Positions 51,654 to 61,613 are shown, counted from the stretch's first letter. The stretch: 64,000 bases of DNA from Oscillatoria sp. FACHB-1407 (GCF_014697545.1 NZ_JACJSA010000007.1:248001-312000), one strand, 5' to 3'. Notes: a model not told the origin generated them from the letters alone. Translations and numbers: made by a program.

Positions 51654-51950
51654 CTACGGTTTAGTGTTAACACTCACAGGTCCGTTCACCAAGGTTTGAC
51701 ACGCTAGCCGATAAGTGTCAGGCTTCTTTTTGAGTTTCCGATTCTCAACATCCGTACGAGGCGATAGGTTTTCCATTCCCTCCACAATCTCCACAATGCA
51801 AGTGCCGCATTGTCCATAGCCTCCACAACTCATCATCTTGCCTACAAAGGTGTAGAGGTCAATACCATTCTCGATCGCCTTAAGCCTTAAATTGGCACCA
51901 TCCGCCGCAATAACTTCCCGATTTTCTTTAACAAACTTAATATTAGCCAT
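51654..51950 (-). CDS. 2Fe-2S plant-type ferredoxin
   Basis: 98 residues from the ATG at 51950; an upstream frame extension lacks support. The cluster ligands are [15 protein letters not shown] (three Cys of the CxxxxCxxC loop, ~41-55) and a fourth Cys in RLACQTLV (~84). The protein resembles the divergent, non-photosynthetic [2Fe-2S] ferredoxins encoded next to psbB in many cyanobacteria rather than PetF. It would carry electrons to an unidentified partner. Divergently transcribed from psbB across a 567-bp leader region. Confidence 0.9.
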   Translation of the reverse strand: MANIKFVKENREVIAADGANLRLKAIENGIDLYTFVGKMMSCGGYGQCGTCIVEIVEGMENLSPRTDVENRKLKKKPDTYRLACQTLVNGPVSVNTKP

Positions 51951-52517
51951 GCCTAGAATACCTTCTCTACGTCTGTGCTCTAATGGCATGAATTGCCAGG
52001 AGCACTGGTTACACACGACAAAAACTGCAACATTAAATAAATCTTAACAGTCCTCGTCTCTGCCAACTTAACGTCTGACTCAAAACAAACGCACAGTAAA
52101 AGCTCATAAAAGTTGGACTGATTCAAGACAATAACCAGTCCCAGGTCTTATGTTACAAACTCTTAATACTCTCTCATAAACTCAAATGACTTTGAAACAA
52201 GTCATTTCTGATCCGTCATTCTGCTTAAAACAGCTTTATAACAAGACTTCTGTCTATAGCAAGTCAGATCTAACTCTTAGTATTAACTGTTCTAAACCTT
52301 GCAACCTACAGGGTTTTTATGGAACACTTCTTTATACACTTTCATTTTTACAAACCTATTGTCAAACTGATGCCATTTATACTTTCCTTCCTTAGGAGGA
52401 AGCTATGGGCATAGGTTAGGGCTTCTGGTGTCCTAAATCTGGTAGGCTTACCTGTATCGGGCACCTTAATAAAAGGCTGAAGGAAGCGTTCAAACACAAT
52501 TAGGAGGAGCGTAGTCG
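51951..52517. promoter_or_regulatory. Long psbB leader with hairpin and mini-ORF
   Basis: 567 bp without a gene. AAATGACTT (52184-52192) and AAGTCATTT (52199-52207) form a 9-bp hairpin. At 52394 AGGAGGA precedes ATG-GGC-ATA-GGT-TAG (52405-52419), a four-codon mini-ORF. A second AGGAGG at 52502-52507 serves psbB. The frame at 52186-52395 is not considered a gene. Confidence 0.5.
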
Positions 52518-54050
52518 ATGGGACTACCCTGGTATCGAGTACACACAGTTGTCATCAATGACCCAGGACGGCTGATTGCTGTACACCTAATGCACACCGC
52601 CCTGGTTGCAGGCTGGGCTGGCTCAATGGCTTTGTATGAGCTGGCTATTTTTGACCCCAGTGATCCTGTCCTGAACCCTATGTGGCGTCAGGGCATGTTC
52701 GTATTGCCGTTCATGGCTCGTTTGGGAGTCACTCAGTCCTGGGGTGGTTGGAGCATCACAGGTGAAACAGCTGTCGATCCTGGCTTCTGGTCATTTGAAG
52801 GCGTCGCCGCCGCCCACATTATTCTGTCTGGGTTACTGTTTTTAGCGGCTTGCTGGCACTGGGTTTATTGGGACCTAGAGCTATTTAGAGATCCACGTAC
52901 AGGCGAGCCTGCTTTAGACTTGCCTAAGATGTTTGGTATTCATCTATTTCTATCCGGTCTACTCTGCTTTGGATTTGGTGCATTCCACCTGACGGGCTTA
53001 TTTGGTCCCGGCATGTGGGTGTCCGATCCCTACGGTCTGACGGGTAGCGTCCAACCTGTTGCGCCATCGTGGGGTCCAGAAGGATTCAACCCCTTTAACC
53101 CCGGTGGAATTGTGGCTCACCACATCGCCGCAGGAGTTGTTGGTATTATTGCGGGTCTATTCCATTTGGCAGTTCGTCCTCCAGAGCGTCTGTACAAGGC
53201 GTTGCGGATGGGGAACATTGAGACGGTACTCTCTAGTAGTATTGCGGCTGTCTTCTTTGCGGCGTTTGTTGTTGCTGGAACAATGTGGTACGGCAACGCA
53301 GCTACGCCAATCGAATTGTTTGGTCCTACCCGTTATCAATGGGATAGCGGTTACTTCCAGCAAGAAATCGATCGTCGAGTTCAGGCTGAACTGGCAGATG
53401 GGGCAAGCCTCAGTGAAGCGTGGTCTGCGATCCCTGAGAAATTGGCTTTCTATGACTACGTGGGCAATAACCCCGCGAAGGGTGGTCTGTTCCGTACAGG
53501 TCCAATGGTCAAGGGAGATGGAATCGCTGAGGGTTGGTTAGGTCATGCTGTCTTCAAAGATAAGGAAGGCCGTGAACTGAATGTTCGCCGCATTCCTAAC
53601 TTCTTTGAAAACTTCCCCGTTGTTTTGACTGATGCAGATGGCATTGTCCGGGCTGATATCCCATTCCGTCGTGCGGAGTCGAAATATAGTTTTGAGCAAG
53701 CTGGAGTCACGGCGACCTTTTATGGCGGTGCTCTGGATGGTCAAACCTTTACTGATCCCGCGGCTGTGAAGCAGTACGCTCGTAAAGCGCAATTGGGTGA
53801 GGCATTTGAGTTCGATCGGGAAACTCTCAACTCTGACGGTGTGTTCCGCACCAGTCCCAGAGGTTGGTTTACCTTCGGACACGCTTGTTTCGCTTTGTTG
53901 TTCTTCTTTGGTCATATCTGGCACGGCTCCCGCACCATCTTCCGCGATGTGTTTGCTGGGGTTGATCCTGATCTGTCTGAAGAGCAAGTTGAGTGGGGCT
54001 TCTATCAGAAGGTGGGTGATAAGACAACCCGCCGTAAGGAAGCGGTTTAA
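52518..54050 (+). CDS. psbB: Photosystem II CP47 chlorophyll-binding protein
   Basis: 510 residues, start ATG 11 bases after [25 protein letters not shown] is the invariant N-terminus. Six transmembrane helices carry chlorophyll-ligating His, e.g. [30 protein letters not shown] and [19 protein letters not shown]. The large lumenal loop E (~257-450) contributes to the oxygen-evolving complex environment. CP47 funnels excitation to the D1/D2 core in the thylakoid. Followed by a 13-bp-stem hairpin and psbT. Confidence 0.98.
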   Translation: MGLPWYRVHTVVINDPGRLIAVHLMHTALVAGWAGSMALYELAIFDPSDPVLNPMWRQGMFVLPFMARLGVTQSWGGWSITGETAVDPGFWSFEGVAAAHIILSGLLFLAACWHWVYWDLELFRDPRTGEPALDLPKMFGIHLFLSGLLCFGFGAFHLTGLFGPGMWVSDPYGLTGSVQPVAPSWGPEGFNPFNPGGIVAHHIAAGVVGIIAGLFHLAVRPPERLYKALRMGNIETVLSSSIAAVFFAAFVVAGTMWYGNAATPIELFGPTRYQWDSGYFQQEIDRRVQAELADGASLSEAWSAIPEKLAFYDYVGNNPAKGGLFRTGPMVKGDGIAEGWLGHAVFKDKEGRELNVRRIPNFFENFPVVLTDADGIVRADIPFRRAESKYSFEQAGVTATFYGGALDGQTFTDPAAVKQYARKAQLGEAFEFDRETLNSDGVFRTSPRGWFTFGHACFALLFFFGHIWHGSRTIFRDVFAGVDPDLSEEQVEWGFYQKVGDKTTRRKEAV

Positions 54051-54060
54051 CTTAGGCTTA

Positions 54061-54102
54061 GAAATGGTCTAACGGAAATCTTGTATCTTGTTAGACCATT
54101 TC
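54061..54102 (+). terminator. Intercistronic hairpin between psbB and psbT
   Basis: GAAATGGTCTAAC (54061-54073) pairs perfectly with GTTAGACCATTTC (54090-54102), loop of 16. There is no strong T tract, so it could be a partial terminator, an RNA-processing site or an mRNA-stabilising 3' end. Confidence 0.6.
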
Positions 54103-54153
54103 TGTCTTTGTCTGTACACTGGTGTTAGTGGAACTGTTTAGGGACTTAAAACT

Positions 54154-54252
54154 ATGGAAAGCGTTGCCTACATTCTGTTCCTGGCTGGTGCTATCGCGGT
54201 TCTATTTTTCGCGATCGCCTTTCGTGAACCTCCTCGAATTAGCAAAGACTAA
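54154..54252 (+). CDS. psbT: Photosystem II PsbT small subunit
   Basis: 32 residues, too short for usual gene callers: MESVAYILFLAGAIAVLFFA then IAFREPPRISKD. One transmembrane helix followed by the typical FREPPRI tail. PsbT lies at the PSII dimer interface and helps repair and dimer stability. It follows psbB by 103 bp, the conserved cyanobacterial order, with the hairpin at 54061-54102 between. Confidence 0.96.
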   Translation: MESVAYILFLAGAIAVLFFAIAFREPPRISKD

Positions 54253-54420
54253 TCTGAATTCGTTCAGATTTGACATTACGACGGTTGCAATTGCCTGAGT
54301 TGTCCTTGTTTTTGGTTAAATTAACCTTTAGCCAAGTAACTATTTGGATAAACTCAGGTTTTTGCTATTAGGATTGCAGTATTATTGCCCGTAGTTTTGA
54401 AATTTGCCCAAGGGCTTGCC

Positions 54421-54960
54421 ATGCGCTGTCCATTCTGCCAATTCACAGAAAATCGAGTGTTGGAGTCGCGATCGGCTGAGTCGGGGCAAAGCGTCCGGCG
54501 GCGACGAGAATGTTTACAGTGCAACCGCCGCTTCACGACCTACGAGCGAATTGAGTTTGTCCCGATTACGGTAATCAAACGGGATGGCGATCGCGAGTCC
54601 TTCGATCGCTCAAAACTGCTACGTGGCATTATGCGAGCCTGTGAAAAAACAGGAGTGTCTACGGTTGAGCTAGAAAATCTGGTAGACGAGATTGAGGCTG
54701 AGCTTCAACAGCGATCGGTTCGAGAGGTATACAGTAACGAAATTGGCGAACTCGTACTCAAGCATCTACAAACGCTCAACGAAGTGGCTTATATTCGATT
54801 TGCCTCTGTGTATCGCCAATTTCAAGGGATTCGAGATTTTGTTGATACCCTCAATCATTTGCAGAGCGTCACCGATAAAAGTAGTCCTTCCACGACATTA
54901 GACTCCGGAGATCTCTCTGCATCTGAGAATAATGTACGAGAGGCATCTCTTCGTCCCTAA
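54421..54960 (+). CDS. nrdR: Transcriptional repressor NrdR
   Basis: 179 residues from the ATG at 54421. The N-terminal zinc ribbon uses CPFC (residues 3-6) and CLQCNRRF (~31-38). The ATP-cone domain (~46-136) has [20 protein letters not shown] and [13 protein letters not shown]. NrdR represses ribonucleotide reductase genes by sensing ATP/dATP through the cone. The last ~30 residues are a Ser/Asp-rich tail longer than the ~150-residue core. Adjacent to psbT, as in other cyanobacteria. No NrdR box was checked. Confidence 0.95.
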   Translation: MRCPFCQFTENRVLESRSAESGQSVRRRRECLQCNRRFTTYERIEFVPITVIKRDGDRESFDRSKLLRGIMRACEKTGVSTVELENLVDEIEAELQQRSVREVYSNEIGELVLKHLQTLNEVAYIRFASVYRQFQGIRDFVDTLNHLQSVTDKSSPSTTLDSGDLSASENNVREASLRP

Positions 54961-55149
54961 ACGGGTCGCCCCTAGAGGAACGCTGAACAATTTTTAATCA
55001 TTGAGTGCTGCTTGTAGCAGTTGGTTTCTGCGTCGCTGTCATTGAGCATGACGCCTGGTTTTGAAGAACAATTCGATGCAAATCCCTTAAAAAGTCTAGA
55101 AACAATAACTTCTATCGCTTGAGTTGAGATATCATAGTTCTTCTAGGGT

Positions 55150-55179
55150 CTGACATCTGAGATGTAAATCTCATACAAT
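55150..55179 (+). promoter_or_regulatory. Candidate promoter for rps1
   Basis: CTGACA, 18-bp spacer containing the palindrome GAGATGTAAATCTC, then TACAAT. It would give a leader of ~95 bases. A GAAAGGAG at ~55238 lies too far from the ATG at 55280 to be its ribosome site. The rest of 54961-55279 shows no gene. Confidence 0.4.
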
Positions 55180-55279
55180 AACTATTGGACTAGATGCTGG
55201 CTAGGTTTTGCCCTTGCCGCCTTGTACGCATCGAAAGGAGACCACTACTAACACGGAGAAACCACTAGGAATCATTAGC

Positions 55280-56239
55280 ATGGTCAATCAGGAAATAACA
55301 GATATTGGTTTTACCCACGAAGATTTTGCTGCCCTTCTCGATAAATATGACTATCACTTTAGCCCGGGTGATATTGTTGCCGGAACAGTGTTTAGCTTAG
55401 AGCCGAGGGGCGCACTGATTGACATAGGTGCTAAAACAGCAGCTTATATTCCGATTCAGGAAATGTCTATCAACCGCATCGATAGCCCTGAAGAGGTGTT
55501 GCAATCAAATGAAACTCGTGAGTTCTTCATCCTCACCGATGAGAACGAAGATGGGCAGTTGACCCTCTCGATTCGTCGTATCGAATACATGCGAGCCTGG
55601 GAACGGGTTAGACAGTTGCAGAACGAAGATGCAACAGTCCGTTCCATTGTCTTTGCGACTAACCGGGGTGGTGCCCTTGTTCGGATTGAAGGACTCCGGG
55701 GATTTATTCCTGGTTCTCATATCAGCACTCGCAAACCCAAAGAAGATTTGGTAGGAGAAGAGCTTCCTCTCAAGTTTTTGGAGGTCGATGAAGAGCGCAA
55801 CCGTCTGGTATTAAGCCACCGTCGTGCGCTGGTAGAGCGCAAGATGAATCGCCTGGAAGTTGGCGAAGTCGTCATTGGCACGGTTCGTGGACTCAAACCC
55901 TATGGTGCTTTCATCGATATCGGTGGTGTCAGTGGTTTGCTGCACATCTCTGAAATCTCCCATGACCACATTGATACACCCCACAGTGTTTTCAATGTCA
56001 ACGATGAAGTCAAGGTCATGATTATTGATCTCGATGCAGAGCGGGGTCGAATTTCGCTCTCAACCAAACAGCTTGAACCTGAACCTGGCGATATGGTGAA
56101 GAACCCCAATATCGTTTATGAGAAAGCAGAGGAAATGGCTGAGAAGTATCGTGAGAAGATGATGCAAGCTCAAATGCCACCTGAAGAGGAAATAGTAGAT
56201 TATTCTGCTGAAGAAGAGCCTATCTCAGCGGTTGACTAA
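55280..56239 (+). CDS. rps1: 30S ribosomal protein S1 (three S1 domains)
   Basis: 319 residues from the ATG at 55280; the in-frame sequence upstream is not conserved-looking. Three S1 RNA-binding OB folds: GDIVAGTVFSLEPRGALIDI (~33-52), SIVFATNRGGALVRIEGLRG (~124-143) and VVIGTVRGLKPYGAFIDIGG (~198-217). Cyanobacterial/plastid S1 has three repeats rather than the six of E. coli. It binds mRNA 5' regions for initiation. The C-terminal 50 residues are acidic. A strong terminator follows. Confidence 0.95.
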   Translation: MVNQEITDIGFTHEDFAALLDKYDYHFSPGDIVAGTVFSLEPRGALIDIGAKTAAYIPIQEMSINRIDSPEEVLQSNETREFFILTDENEDGQLTLSIRRIEYMRAWERVRQLQNEDATVRSIVFATNRGGALVRIEGLRGFIPGSHISTRKPKEDLVGEELPLKFLEVDEERNRLVLSHRRALVERKMNRLEVGEVVIGTVRGLKPYGAFIDIGGVSGLLHISEISHDHIDTPHSVFNVNDEVKVMIIDLDAERGRISLSTKQLEPEPGDMVKNPNIVYEKAEEMAEKYREKMMQAQMPPEEEIVDYSAEEEPISAVD

Positions 56240-56287
56240 GCGACTCTCTGATTGAATAGGGTCAATTCTCAATTGATTAAATGAATG

Positions 56288-56315
56288 AAAAGAGAGGGAT
56301 TTCCCTCTCTTTTTT
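56288..56315 (+). terminator. Rho-independent terminator of rps1
   Basis: AGAGAGGGA, loop TT, TCCCTCTCT followed by TTTTT (56311-56315), 49 bp after the stop. Confidence 0.9.
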
Positions 56316-56566
56316 GTTCCTATCACTTCTGTAGCAACCGAGGAGTTGTCAGGACGAGGCGAAGTCTCACACCCCCCTTGTATTAACTGTCTCGACAGGT
56401 GCTGTAAGAAAACGCAGGTTTCTTTCACAGTGTGGAATATCGAGGCTTCAAAACTTTTGTCGGTTAACCAGGGTGTTGCAACACCCACCTTCTTATGGAG
56501 ACTTGCATAGGTTTAGTGGGGCTAGACCTATTATTCCTTGAAGGATGGCTTTTATCTGGTAAGTCT
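56316..56566. other. Upstream region of the lipoprotein gene with a perfect palindrome
   Basis: Contains GGGTGTTGCAACACCC (56471-56486), a perfect 16-bp palindrome 80 bases before the ATG at 56567; possible operator. No gene. Confidence 0.45.
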
Positions 56567-57535
56567 ATGGATACTCCTACTCAGTCACTGCTTTCTTGGT
56601 TGCGTAAGGTAGGGCGATCGCGCTCTGTTTCTGGTATCACTGCTGTCATGGTGGGGTTAACGACGATGGCGTGTGGAGAGCAACAGCCTGCTGCCATGGC
56701 TCCAGTGCTGTCGATGAACGACTTTCAGTTTTTTGTATTTAGATATAAAGCGCATTCTATTGAACCCTCCCCTGCCACTTTTACAGCTACTTCCAATCCC
56801 ACACCCAGCCCTGTTTCGACGCCTACATCTTCGCCTACATCAACGACATCGGCTCCTCTGAATCGCAATCCATCCATTACTTGGAATGATATTCGTCGAG
56901 CAGTTGAGTTGAGTTTTCCCCCATCTGATCGCCCCGCTGTGCTCGACTCCCTCTCGGCTATTGTCAATCCACTGAATTCTTCTCCAGAGTATGCTCAAGC
57001 CGCAGTGCTGGTTTTGGGATATCGAGATCAGGAGGCAATCGATCAGTTAGCCTATACCGCTAGCGGAGATGCTCGTGACGTTCTGATTCAATTAGAGTCA
57101 CCCGAAGACTATTTACCAGGAGTGACCATTCAAGAAATTGTGCGACGATATCGAGAGTTGCAATTACCAGTGCCTGGGCATCTGGAGGACAAGCTCAATT
57201 CCCCTCAACCGTCAAATCAGGGGTCTGGTCAAATGCCAGTCAGCACTCAAGCCCGATATCAAGAGGCTTTAAGAAATTGCACGGTGGGTACTTTATATTT
57301 GCCTGAACCAACCGGGCTTGTGCCCAACAGTATGATTTACATGGTCATTCTGGGACGTGAACAGGACCGTTGCCGAGTTGAGTATTATATTCAGGCAGCG
57401 GTTGCTGCTGAAACTCCTCGAAAATATTTAGATTGTCGCTATAGTCCGACCACGATTGAGACTTTAGTCAACAACCCTAATAACACCGAGTATTTGAACC
57501 GAGTGGTCACTCAAGAATGTGAAACCTCATCTTGA
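56567..57535 (+). CDS. Putative lipoprotein of unknown function
   Basis: 322 residues from the ATG at 56567; a longer in-frame start at 56495 would add 24 residues. The N-terminus has a signal ending in VGLTTMACGEQQ, a possible lipobox with Cys near residue 36. A Pro/Thr/Ser linker (NPTPSPVSTPTSSPTSTT, ~75-95) follows. Residues ~105-200 hold ITWNDIRRAVELSFPPSDRP, LDSLSAIVNPLNSSPEYAQA and HLEDKLN, a helical region. The C-terminal part contains three Cys (RNCTVG, DRCRVEYY, LDCRYSP), perhaps disulfides. No family recognised; extracytoplasmic by its signal. Confidence 0.7.
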   Translation: MDTPTQSLLSWLRKVGRSRSVSGITAVMVGLTTMACGEQQPAAMAPVLSMNDFQFFVFRYKAHSIEPSPATFTATSNPTPSPVSTPTSSPTSTTSAPLNRNPSITWNDIRRAVELSFPPSDRPAVLDSLSAIVNPLNSSPEYAQAAVLVLGYRDQEAIDQLAYTASGDARDVLIQLESPEDYLPGVTIQEIVRRYRELQLPVPGHLEDKLNSPQPSNQGSGQMPVSTQARYQEALRNCTVGTLYLPEPTGLVPNSMIYMVILGREQDRCRVEYYIQAAVAAETPRKYLDCRYSPTTIETLVNNPNNTEYLNRVVTQECETSS

Positions 57536-57587
57536 GTGGAAGCCATTTCTGTATTCCACAACGCCGAGTTAGTTATCGCTTTGGTCA

Positions 57588-57678
57588 GAAAGCTCAAAGC
57601 AAAGACAATAGCTCAAACCCTTATGCTAGGAAAACTTCCTGACTTGTCTCCGCCCTATCGAATGCGGCTACGGCTTTA
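57588..57678. repeat. 91-bp dispersed repeat (first copy at 34768-34858)
   Basis: Aligns gap-free to 34768-34858. Immediately after it, GCGAATGAATTCGC (57704-57717) is a short palindrome also seen in the repeat at 12888. Confidence 0.8.
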
Positions 57679-57751
57679 ACGTCAGGTTAGTTTAAGAGTC
57701 TAGCGAATGAATTCGCGGCTTTTGGCCTTGAAATGTGGAGAGGGTAGTTTT

Positions 57752-58489
57752 GTGGTTACGATTCGCTGTAATGAGATCCTATTTCAAAATATCCAGGCGA
57801 TCGCCTTTGATAAAGACGGCACTCTGGCAGATTCTGCAACATTCTTACGCACCTTAGCGCAGCGGCGATCGCGCTTGGTCGATGCTCAAATTCCAGGCGT
57901 GCAGGAACCGTTACTGCTGGCATTTGGAGTGGATCGGCAATGGCTCAACCCAGCAGGGTTAATGGCAGTAGGGACTCGCCGGGAGAACGAAATTGCTGCC
58001 GCTGCCTATGTGGCGGAAACCGGGCGTGACTGGTTAGGGGCACTCAAGCTCGTTGAAAAAGCATTTGTCCAGGCGGATGCATCCATGACACGCAAAGCCG
58101 ACCATACGCCTTTAGTTGAGGGAGCTTTATCCCTTTTACAGAGGTTGTCATCAGCAGGGGTGAGGTTGGGTATTCTGTCGTCAGATACCACCGCCAATGT
58201 CCAGGATTTTGTGCAGCGGTATGAATTGGAGCCTTATTTTCAACTCCAGATGGGAACGGACGGCACGCTAGCCAAACCTGACCCTAAGGTGTTAGAACAG
58301 GCTTGTGCCTGCTTGGGAGTATCGCCTCAACAGACCTTAGTTGTGGGAGATTCTCCTGTTGATATTGAACTAGCTCAGGCAGCGATCGCCGCAGGTTGCA
58401 TTGCTGTTCATCGGGAACTGGATAACACATCGCATCTATCCAAAGCAGATGTCGTGATTCAACACTTTGACCAAATTCAATTGGGGTAG
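57752..58489 (+). CDS. HAD-superfamily phosphatase
   Basis: 245 residues from a GTG at 57752, chosen because GAGAGG lies eight bases upstream; an ATG at 57707 would start inside a repeat palindrome. Motif I IAFDKDGTLADS (~18-29) with nucleophile Asp, motif II LGILSSDTT, the Lys in LAKPDPKVL and motif III VVGDSPVDIELA (~210-221). The helical cap between ~30 and 125 marks a C1-type PGP-like phosphatase. It would dephosphorylate a small metabolite; the substrate is unknown. Confidence 0.9.
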   Translation: MVTIRCNEILFQNIQAIAFDKDGTLADSATFLRTLAQRRSRLVDAQIPGVQEPLLLAFGVDRQWLNPAGLMAVGTRRENEIAAAAYVAETGRDWLGALKLVEKAFVQADASMTRKADHTPLVEGALSLLQRLSSAGVRLGILSSDTTANVQDFVQRYELEPYFQLQMGTDGTLAKPDPKVLEQACACLGVSPQQTLVVGDSPVDIELAQAAIAAGCIAVHRELDNTSHLSKADVVIQHFDQIQLG

Positions 58490-58753
58490 CCGTCTTAATC
58501 AAAGTGCATCCATCTTCACAAATTATTTAGGATTGCTATAAATTGCATTCAAAGTGATTGAAGATGTGTATCAATTTCCTTTAAATTAACCCTAATAATG
58601 AAGTTCTGTTTCTATTGCCAAAGTTTTCGACAGAGAGTAGGGTTAGTTTAACCATCCTTAATCGATCGGAATTGTGGTAATCTCCAATATTACAAAGCAG
58701 TTTCGATCCCCTCAGTCTCGATAGTCTTTCATTCTCAAAGAGAGGTCATATCC

Positions 58754-60016
58754 TTGCCCCGTCGCTACTTATTCACGTCCGAATCAGTTACAGAAGGTCA
58801 TCCTGACAAGATTTGTGACCAGATTTCAGACACGATTCTCGATGCACTATTGGCTCAAGACCCAACGAGCCGAGTTGCTGCTGAGGTTGTGGTCAATACT
58901 GGATTGGTTTTGATTACTGGTGAAATCACCTCCTCAGCCCAAGTCAACTATGTTGATCTGGCTCGCCAAAAGATTGCTGAAATTGGTTACACAGACGCAG
59001 TCAATGGTTTCTCTGCTCAAAGTTGTGCGGTTTTAGTGGCATTGGATGCCCAGTCTCCTGATATTGCTCAAGGGGTCAACAAAGCGCAAGAACAGCGTGA
59101 AGAAGCCAGTGATGAAGAACTGGATGCGATCGGTGCAGGGGACCAAGGCTTAATGTTTGGGTTTGCTTGCAACGAAACCCCAGAACTCATGCCATTACCT
59201 ATCAGCTTGGCTCATCGGATTTCACGCCGCTTAGCTGTGGTTCGTAAGACTGGGCAGTTGTCTTACTTGCGTCCCGATGGCAAAACTCAGGTCACGGTGA
59301 TTTACGAAGATGGAAAACCTGTTGGTATTGATACCATCCTCGTCTCCACTCAGCACACCGCCACGATTGGCGACATCACTGATGAAGCAGCAGTGCAAGC
59401 CAAGATTAAAGAAGATTTGTGGTCGCTGGTGGTGCAGCCTGTTTTTAGCGATATTGATGTGAAGCCAGACGCTGAAACTCGTTTCCTGGTAAACCCCACT
59501 GGCAAATTTGTGATTGGGGGTCCTCAAGGTGACTCTGGTCTGACCGGACGCAAAATCATTGTAGACACCTACGGTGGTTACTCTCGTCATGGTGGTGGTG
59601 CCTTCTCTGGCAAAGACCCCACTAAGGTCGATCGCAGTGCCGCTTACGCAAGCCGCTATGTTGCTAAAAACATTGTTGCCGCAGGGTTGGCAGACAAATG
59701 TGAAGTGCAACTTAGCTATGCGATCGGCGTTGCTCGTCCAGTGAGCATCATGGTTGATACCTTTGGTACAGGTAAGATCGATGACGATCGCCTCCTGGAA
59801 TTGGTGAAGCAGCATTTTGAGTTGCGTCCTGCGGGTATCATTCGCACCTTTAACCTCTCTCGTCTTCCATCTGAGCGGGGTGGCCGCTTCTACCAAGATG
59901 TAGCTGCCTATGGTCATATGGGGCGCACCGACCTGGAGTTGCCCTGGGAGCAAACTGACAAAGCGGCTCTCTTGAAGGAAGCTGCAACTAAGGAACTATC
60001 TGGCGCGGCCGTTTAA
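58754..60016 (+). CDS. metK: S-adenosylmethionine synthetase
   Basis: 420 residues. TTG start at 58754, with AGAGAGG 8-14 bases upstream. Homology starts immediately: [20 protein letters not shown] (methionine/ATP-binding His near residue 16). Further motifs: [13 protein letters not shown] (~126-138), [20 protein letters not shown] (~256-275) and [19 protein letters not shown] (~280-298). It makes SAM from methionine and ATP. No SAM riboswitch was recognised in the 264-bp upstream region. Confidence 0.97.
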   Translation: MPRRYLFTSESVTEGHPDKICDQISDTILDALLAQDPTSRVAAEVVVNTGLVLITGEITSSAQVNYVDLARQKIAEIGYTDAVNGFSAQSCAVLVALDAQSPDIAQGVNKAQEQREEASDEELDAIGAGDQGLMFGFACNETPELMPLPISLAHRISRRLAVVRKTGQLSYLRPDGKTQVTVIYEDGKPVGIDTILVSTQHTATIGDITDEAAVQAKIKEDLWSLVVQPVFSDIDVKPDAETRFLVNPTGKFVIGGPQGDSGLTGRKIIVDTYGGYSRHGGGAFSGKDPTKVDRSAAYASRYVAKNIVAAGLADKCEVQLSYAIGVARPVSIMVDTFGTGKIDDDRLLELVKQHFELRPAGIIRTFNLSRLPSERGGRFYQDVAAYGHMGRTDLELPWEQTDKAALLKEAATKELSGAAV

Positions 60017-60503
60017 TCGCTGTCAAGTTGTTCAATGCATGGATGGGGAATGCCGGAACACTTCACTTTGCTGAAGCTTCCAGTGGTGTTCCCCATTATC
60101 TTTTGGGTGGTGCATATGCATTTGAGGCTGTTCTAGTACAGCAAAAAATAAGTTTTGAAAGGGGTGAAGGGGTTCCACCCCTTCTTGGAGGCGAAGCCCC
60201 CAAACCCCCTACATTGCAGAACTTTGTGTTCGCAACACTAGTAGCAAAGTGCTGAGGACTGAGGACTGAGGGTTGAGGACTGAGAACTGAGAACTGAGAA
60301 CTGAGGCTAAAGGGCAAGCCTCATATCACGTTCAAATTTGGGAGATGTCCTAATACCGATTTAATGTTTGATTGTGGCAGATCACTGGGTAGGGGCGTTT
60401 CGCGAAACGCCCCTACGGAATCATATGCAGCGAAGCCAATTCAAATTGGTATAACAAACCGTTCAGTTGCTGTGGAACCAATTTGCCGGATGCCTCGCCC
60501 CTA
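60017..60503. repeat. Gene-free region with palindromes and STRR
   Basis: 60155-60215: GGGGTGAAGGGGTTCCACCC and GGAGGCGAAGCCCCC palindromes. 60251-60306: (GAGGACT/GAGAACT) heptamers about eight times. 60389-60416: perfect 28-bp palindrome, arms GTAGGGGCG/CGCCCCTAC, core TTTCGCGAAA. It separates convergent metK and cutA. No gene. Confidence 0.75.
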
Positions 60504-60839
60504 CTAATCACCTGCGGTCTGTTCTGAAATCCATTGCAGGTAGGGCTTTGACCCCATCAAAATTGGAAGGGCGATGATTTCTGGCACTTCGTAGGAATGA
60601 ATAGATCGAATGTGGGCTTCCAGTTTAGGAAACAGTTCTAGATTGGTCTTGATGACCAACTGCCATTCTTGTTCTTGACAGACTTTACTCTGCCAGGTGT
60701 AAACCGACTGAATTGGCATCAAGCTGACACAAGCGGCAAGATGGTTGGTCACTAAAGACTGGGCGATCGCCTCTGCCTCGGTTTGTGATGCAGCAGTTAC
60801 CAAAATCACACCGTATTGGTTGGGTGTCTCTGCTCCCAT
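60504..60839 (-). CDS. cutA: Divalent-cation tolerance protein CutA
   Basis: 111 residues. Family features: VILVTAASQTEAEAIAQSLV (~11-30), AACVSLMPIQSVYTWQ (~36-51), WQLVIKTN and HSYEVPEIIALPI (~82-94). CutA forms very stable ferredoxin-like trimers; the link to copper tolerance in E. coli is indirect and its biochemical role is unsettled. Same strand as the pentapeptide gene, 24 bp downstream of it, so possibly co-transcribed. Confidence 0.94.
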   Translation of the reverse strand: MGAETPNQYGVILVTAASQTEAEAIAQSLVTNHLAACVSLMPIQSVYTWQSKVCQEQEWQLVIKTNLELFPKLEAHIRSIHSYEVPEIIALPILMGSKPYLQWISEQTAGD

Positions 60840-60863
60840 AATCAGAATTTGTGATGAATCGGT

Positions 60864-61613
60864 TTAATCAAGAGCCATTTTCGGCACATCAATGTCGATG
60901 AGATGATCGACTGAGATTTGAGGAGTGCCACCGTTGACCGCACTCAAGTAGGGTGCAAAGTGTAATCCTTCCAGACCACGGTTGCTCGTTTTAGTGTGGA
61001 GATTACTTTCAGTTAAGTTCACCCCACTGAGGTCAATTCCCTGTAAGTCTAGTCCATTGAGATATGCGCCTTTAAGATTGACTCCATTGAGAAAAGCCCC
61101 TTGTAAATTAGCACCACTGAGCCGAGCACCGCTCAAATTAGCCCAATTGAGGTTGGCTCTTGACAGGGTTGCATTGCGCAGGTTGATGCCTTCTAGCTTG
61201 GCACTGCATAGATTAGCCCGATGTAAGTTGGCACTGCGTAAGTTACAGTTACTCAGGTTGGCTCCACTGAGTTTAGCCCCGACAAAATTGGCTTTAACTA
61301 AAAAAGCACCAGCCAGGTTAGCTTTGGTTAAGTCTGCGTTTGACAAATCTCCTTCGCTTAATTTAGCGAAGCTCAGATCTGCCCAGTTTAAAAATGTCTC
61401 GCTCAAATTGGCTTTGGTCAAGAAGGCGCGGCTGAAGTTTGCGCCCGTCAAGTTTGCGCCCGTTAGGTTGACCCCAATCAGAGTTGCCCCTTTCAGGTTT
61501 GCCCCTCGGAGATCAATACCAATGAAATCCCGCTGCCCTGCTTCGTAGCATTTGAGTAAGTAGCTAACGTCCATACGGAGATCTTGGAGAGGTGCTGATT
61601 GAGCCGTCTCCAA
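60864..61613 (-). CDS. Pentapeptide-repeat protein
   Basis: 249 residues if started at the TTG at 61613, which is preceded by GGTGGAG; an ATG at 61574 (MDVSYLLKCYEAGQRDF) gives 236 residues and is equally plausible. More than thirty consecutive A(N/D)LXX pentapeptides, e.g. GANLKGATLIGVNLTGANL, run from ~residue 33 to 210 and form a right-handed quadrilateral beta-helix. No signal peptide. The C-terminal ~45 residues (LEGLHFAPYLSAVNGG) are non-repetitive. Function is not deducible. Confidence 0.88.
   Translation of the reverse strand: METAQSAPLQDLRMDVSYLLKCYEAGQRDFIGIDLRGANLKGATLIGVNLTGANLTGANFSRAFLTKANLSETFLNWADLSFAKLSEGDLSNADLTKANLAGAFLVKANFVGAKLSGANLSNCNLRSANLHRANLCSAKLEGINLRNATLSRANLNWANLSGARLSGANLQGAFLNGVNLKGAYLNGLDLQGIDLSGVNLTESNLHTKTSNRGLEGLHFAPYLSAVNGGTPQISVDHLIDIDVPKMALD

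Noticed and set aside
52186-52395. 69-residue frame in the psbB leader
   Set aside because: Low-complexity, AT-rich, overlaps the leader hairpin and lacks a ribosome-binding site.
58490-58753. SAM-responsive riboswitch upstream of metK
   Set aside because: No conserved SAM-I/II/IV core or terminator structure was recognisable.
60028-60255. 75-residue frame after metK
   Set aside because: It translates palindromic and STRR sequence; composition is repeat-driven.
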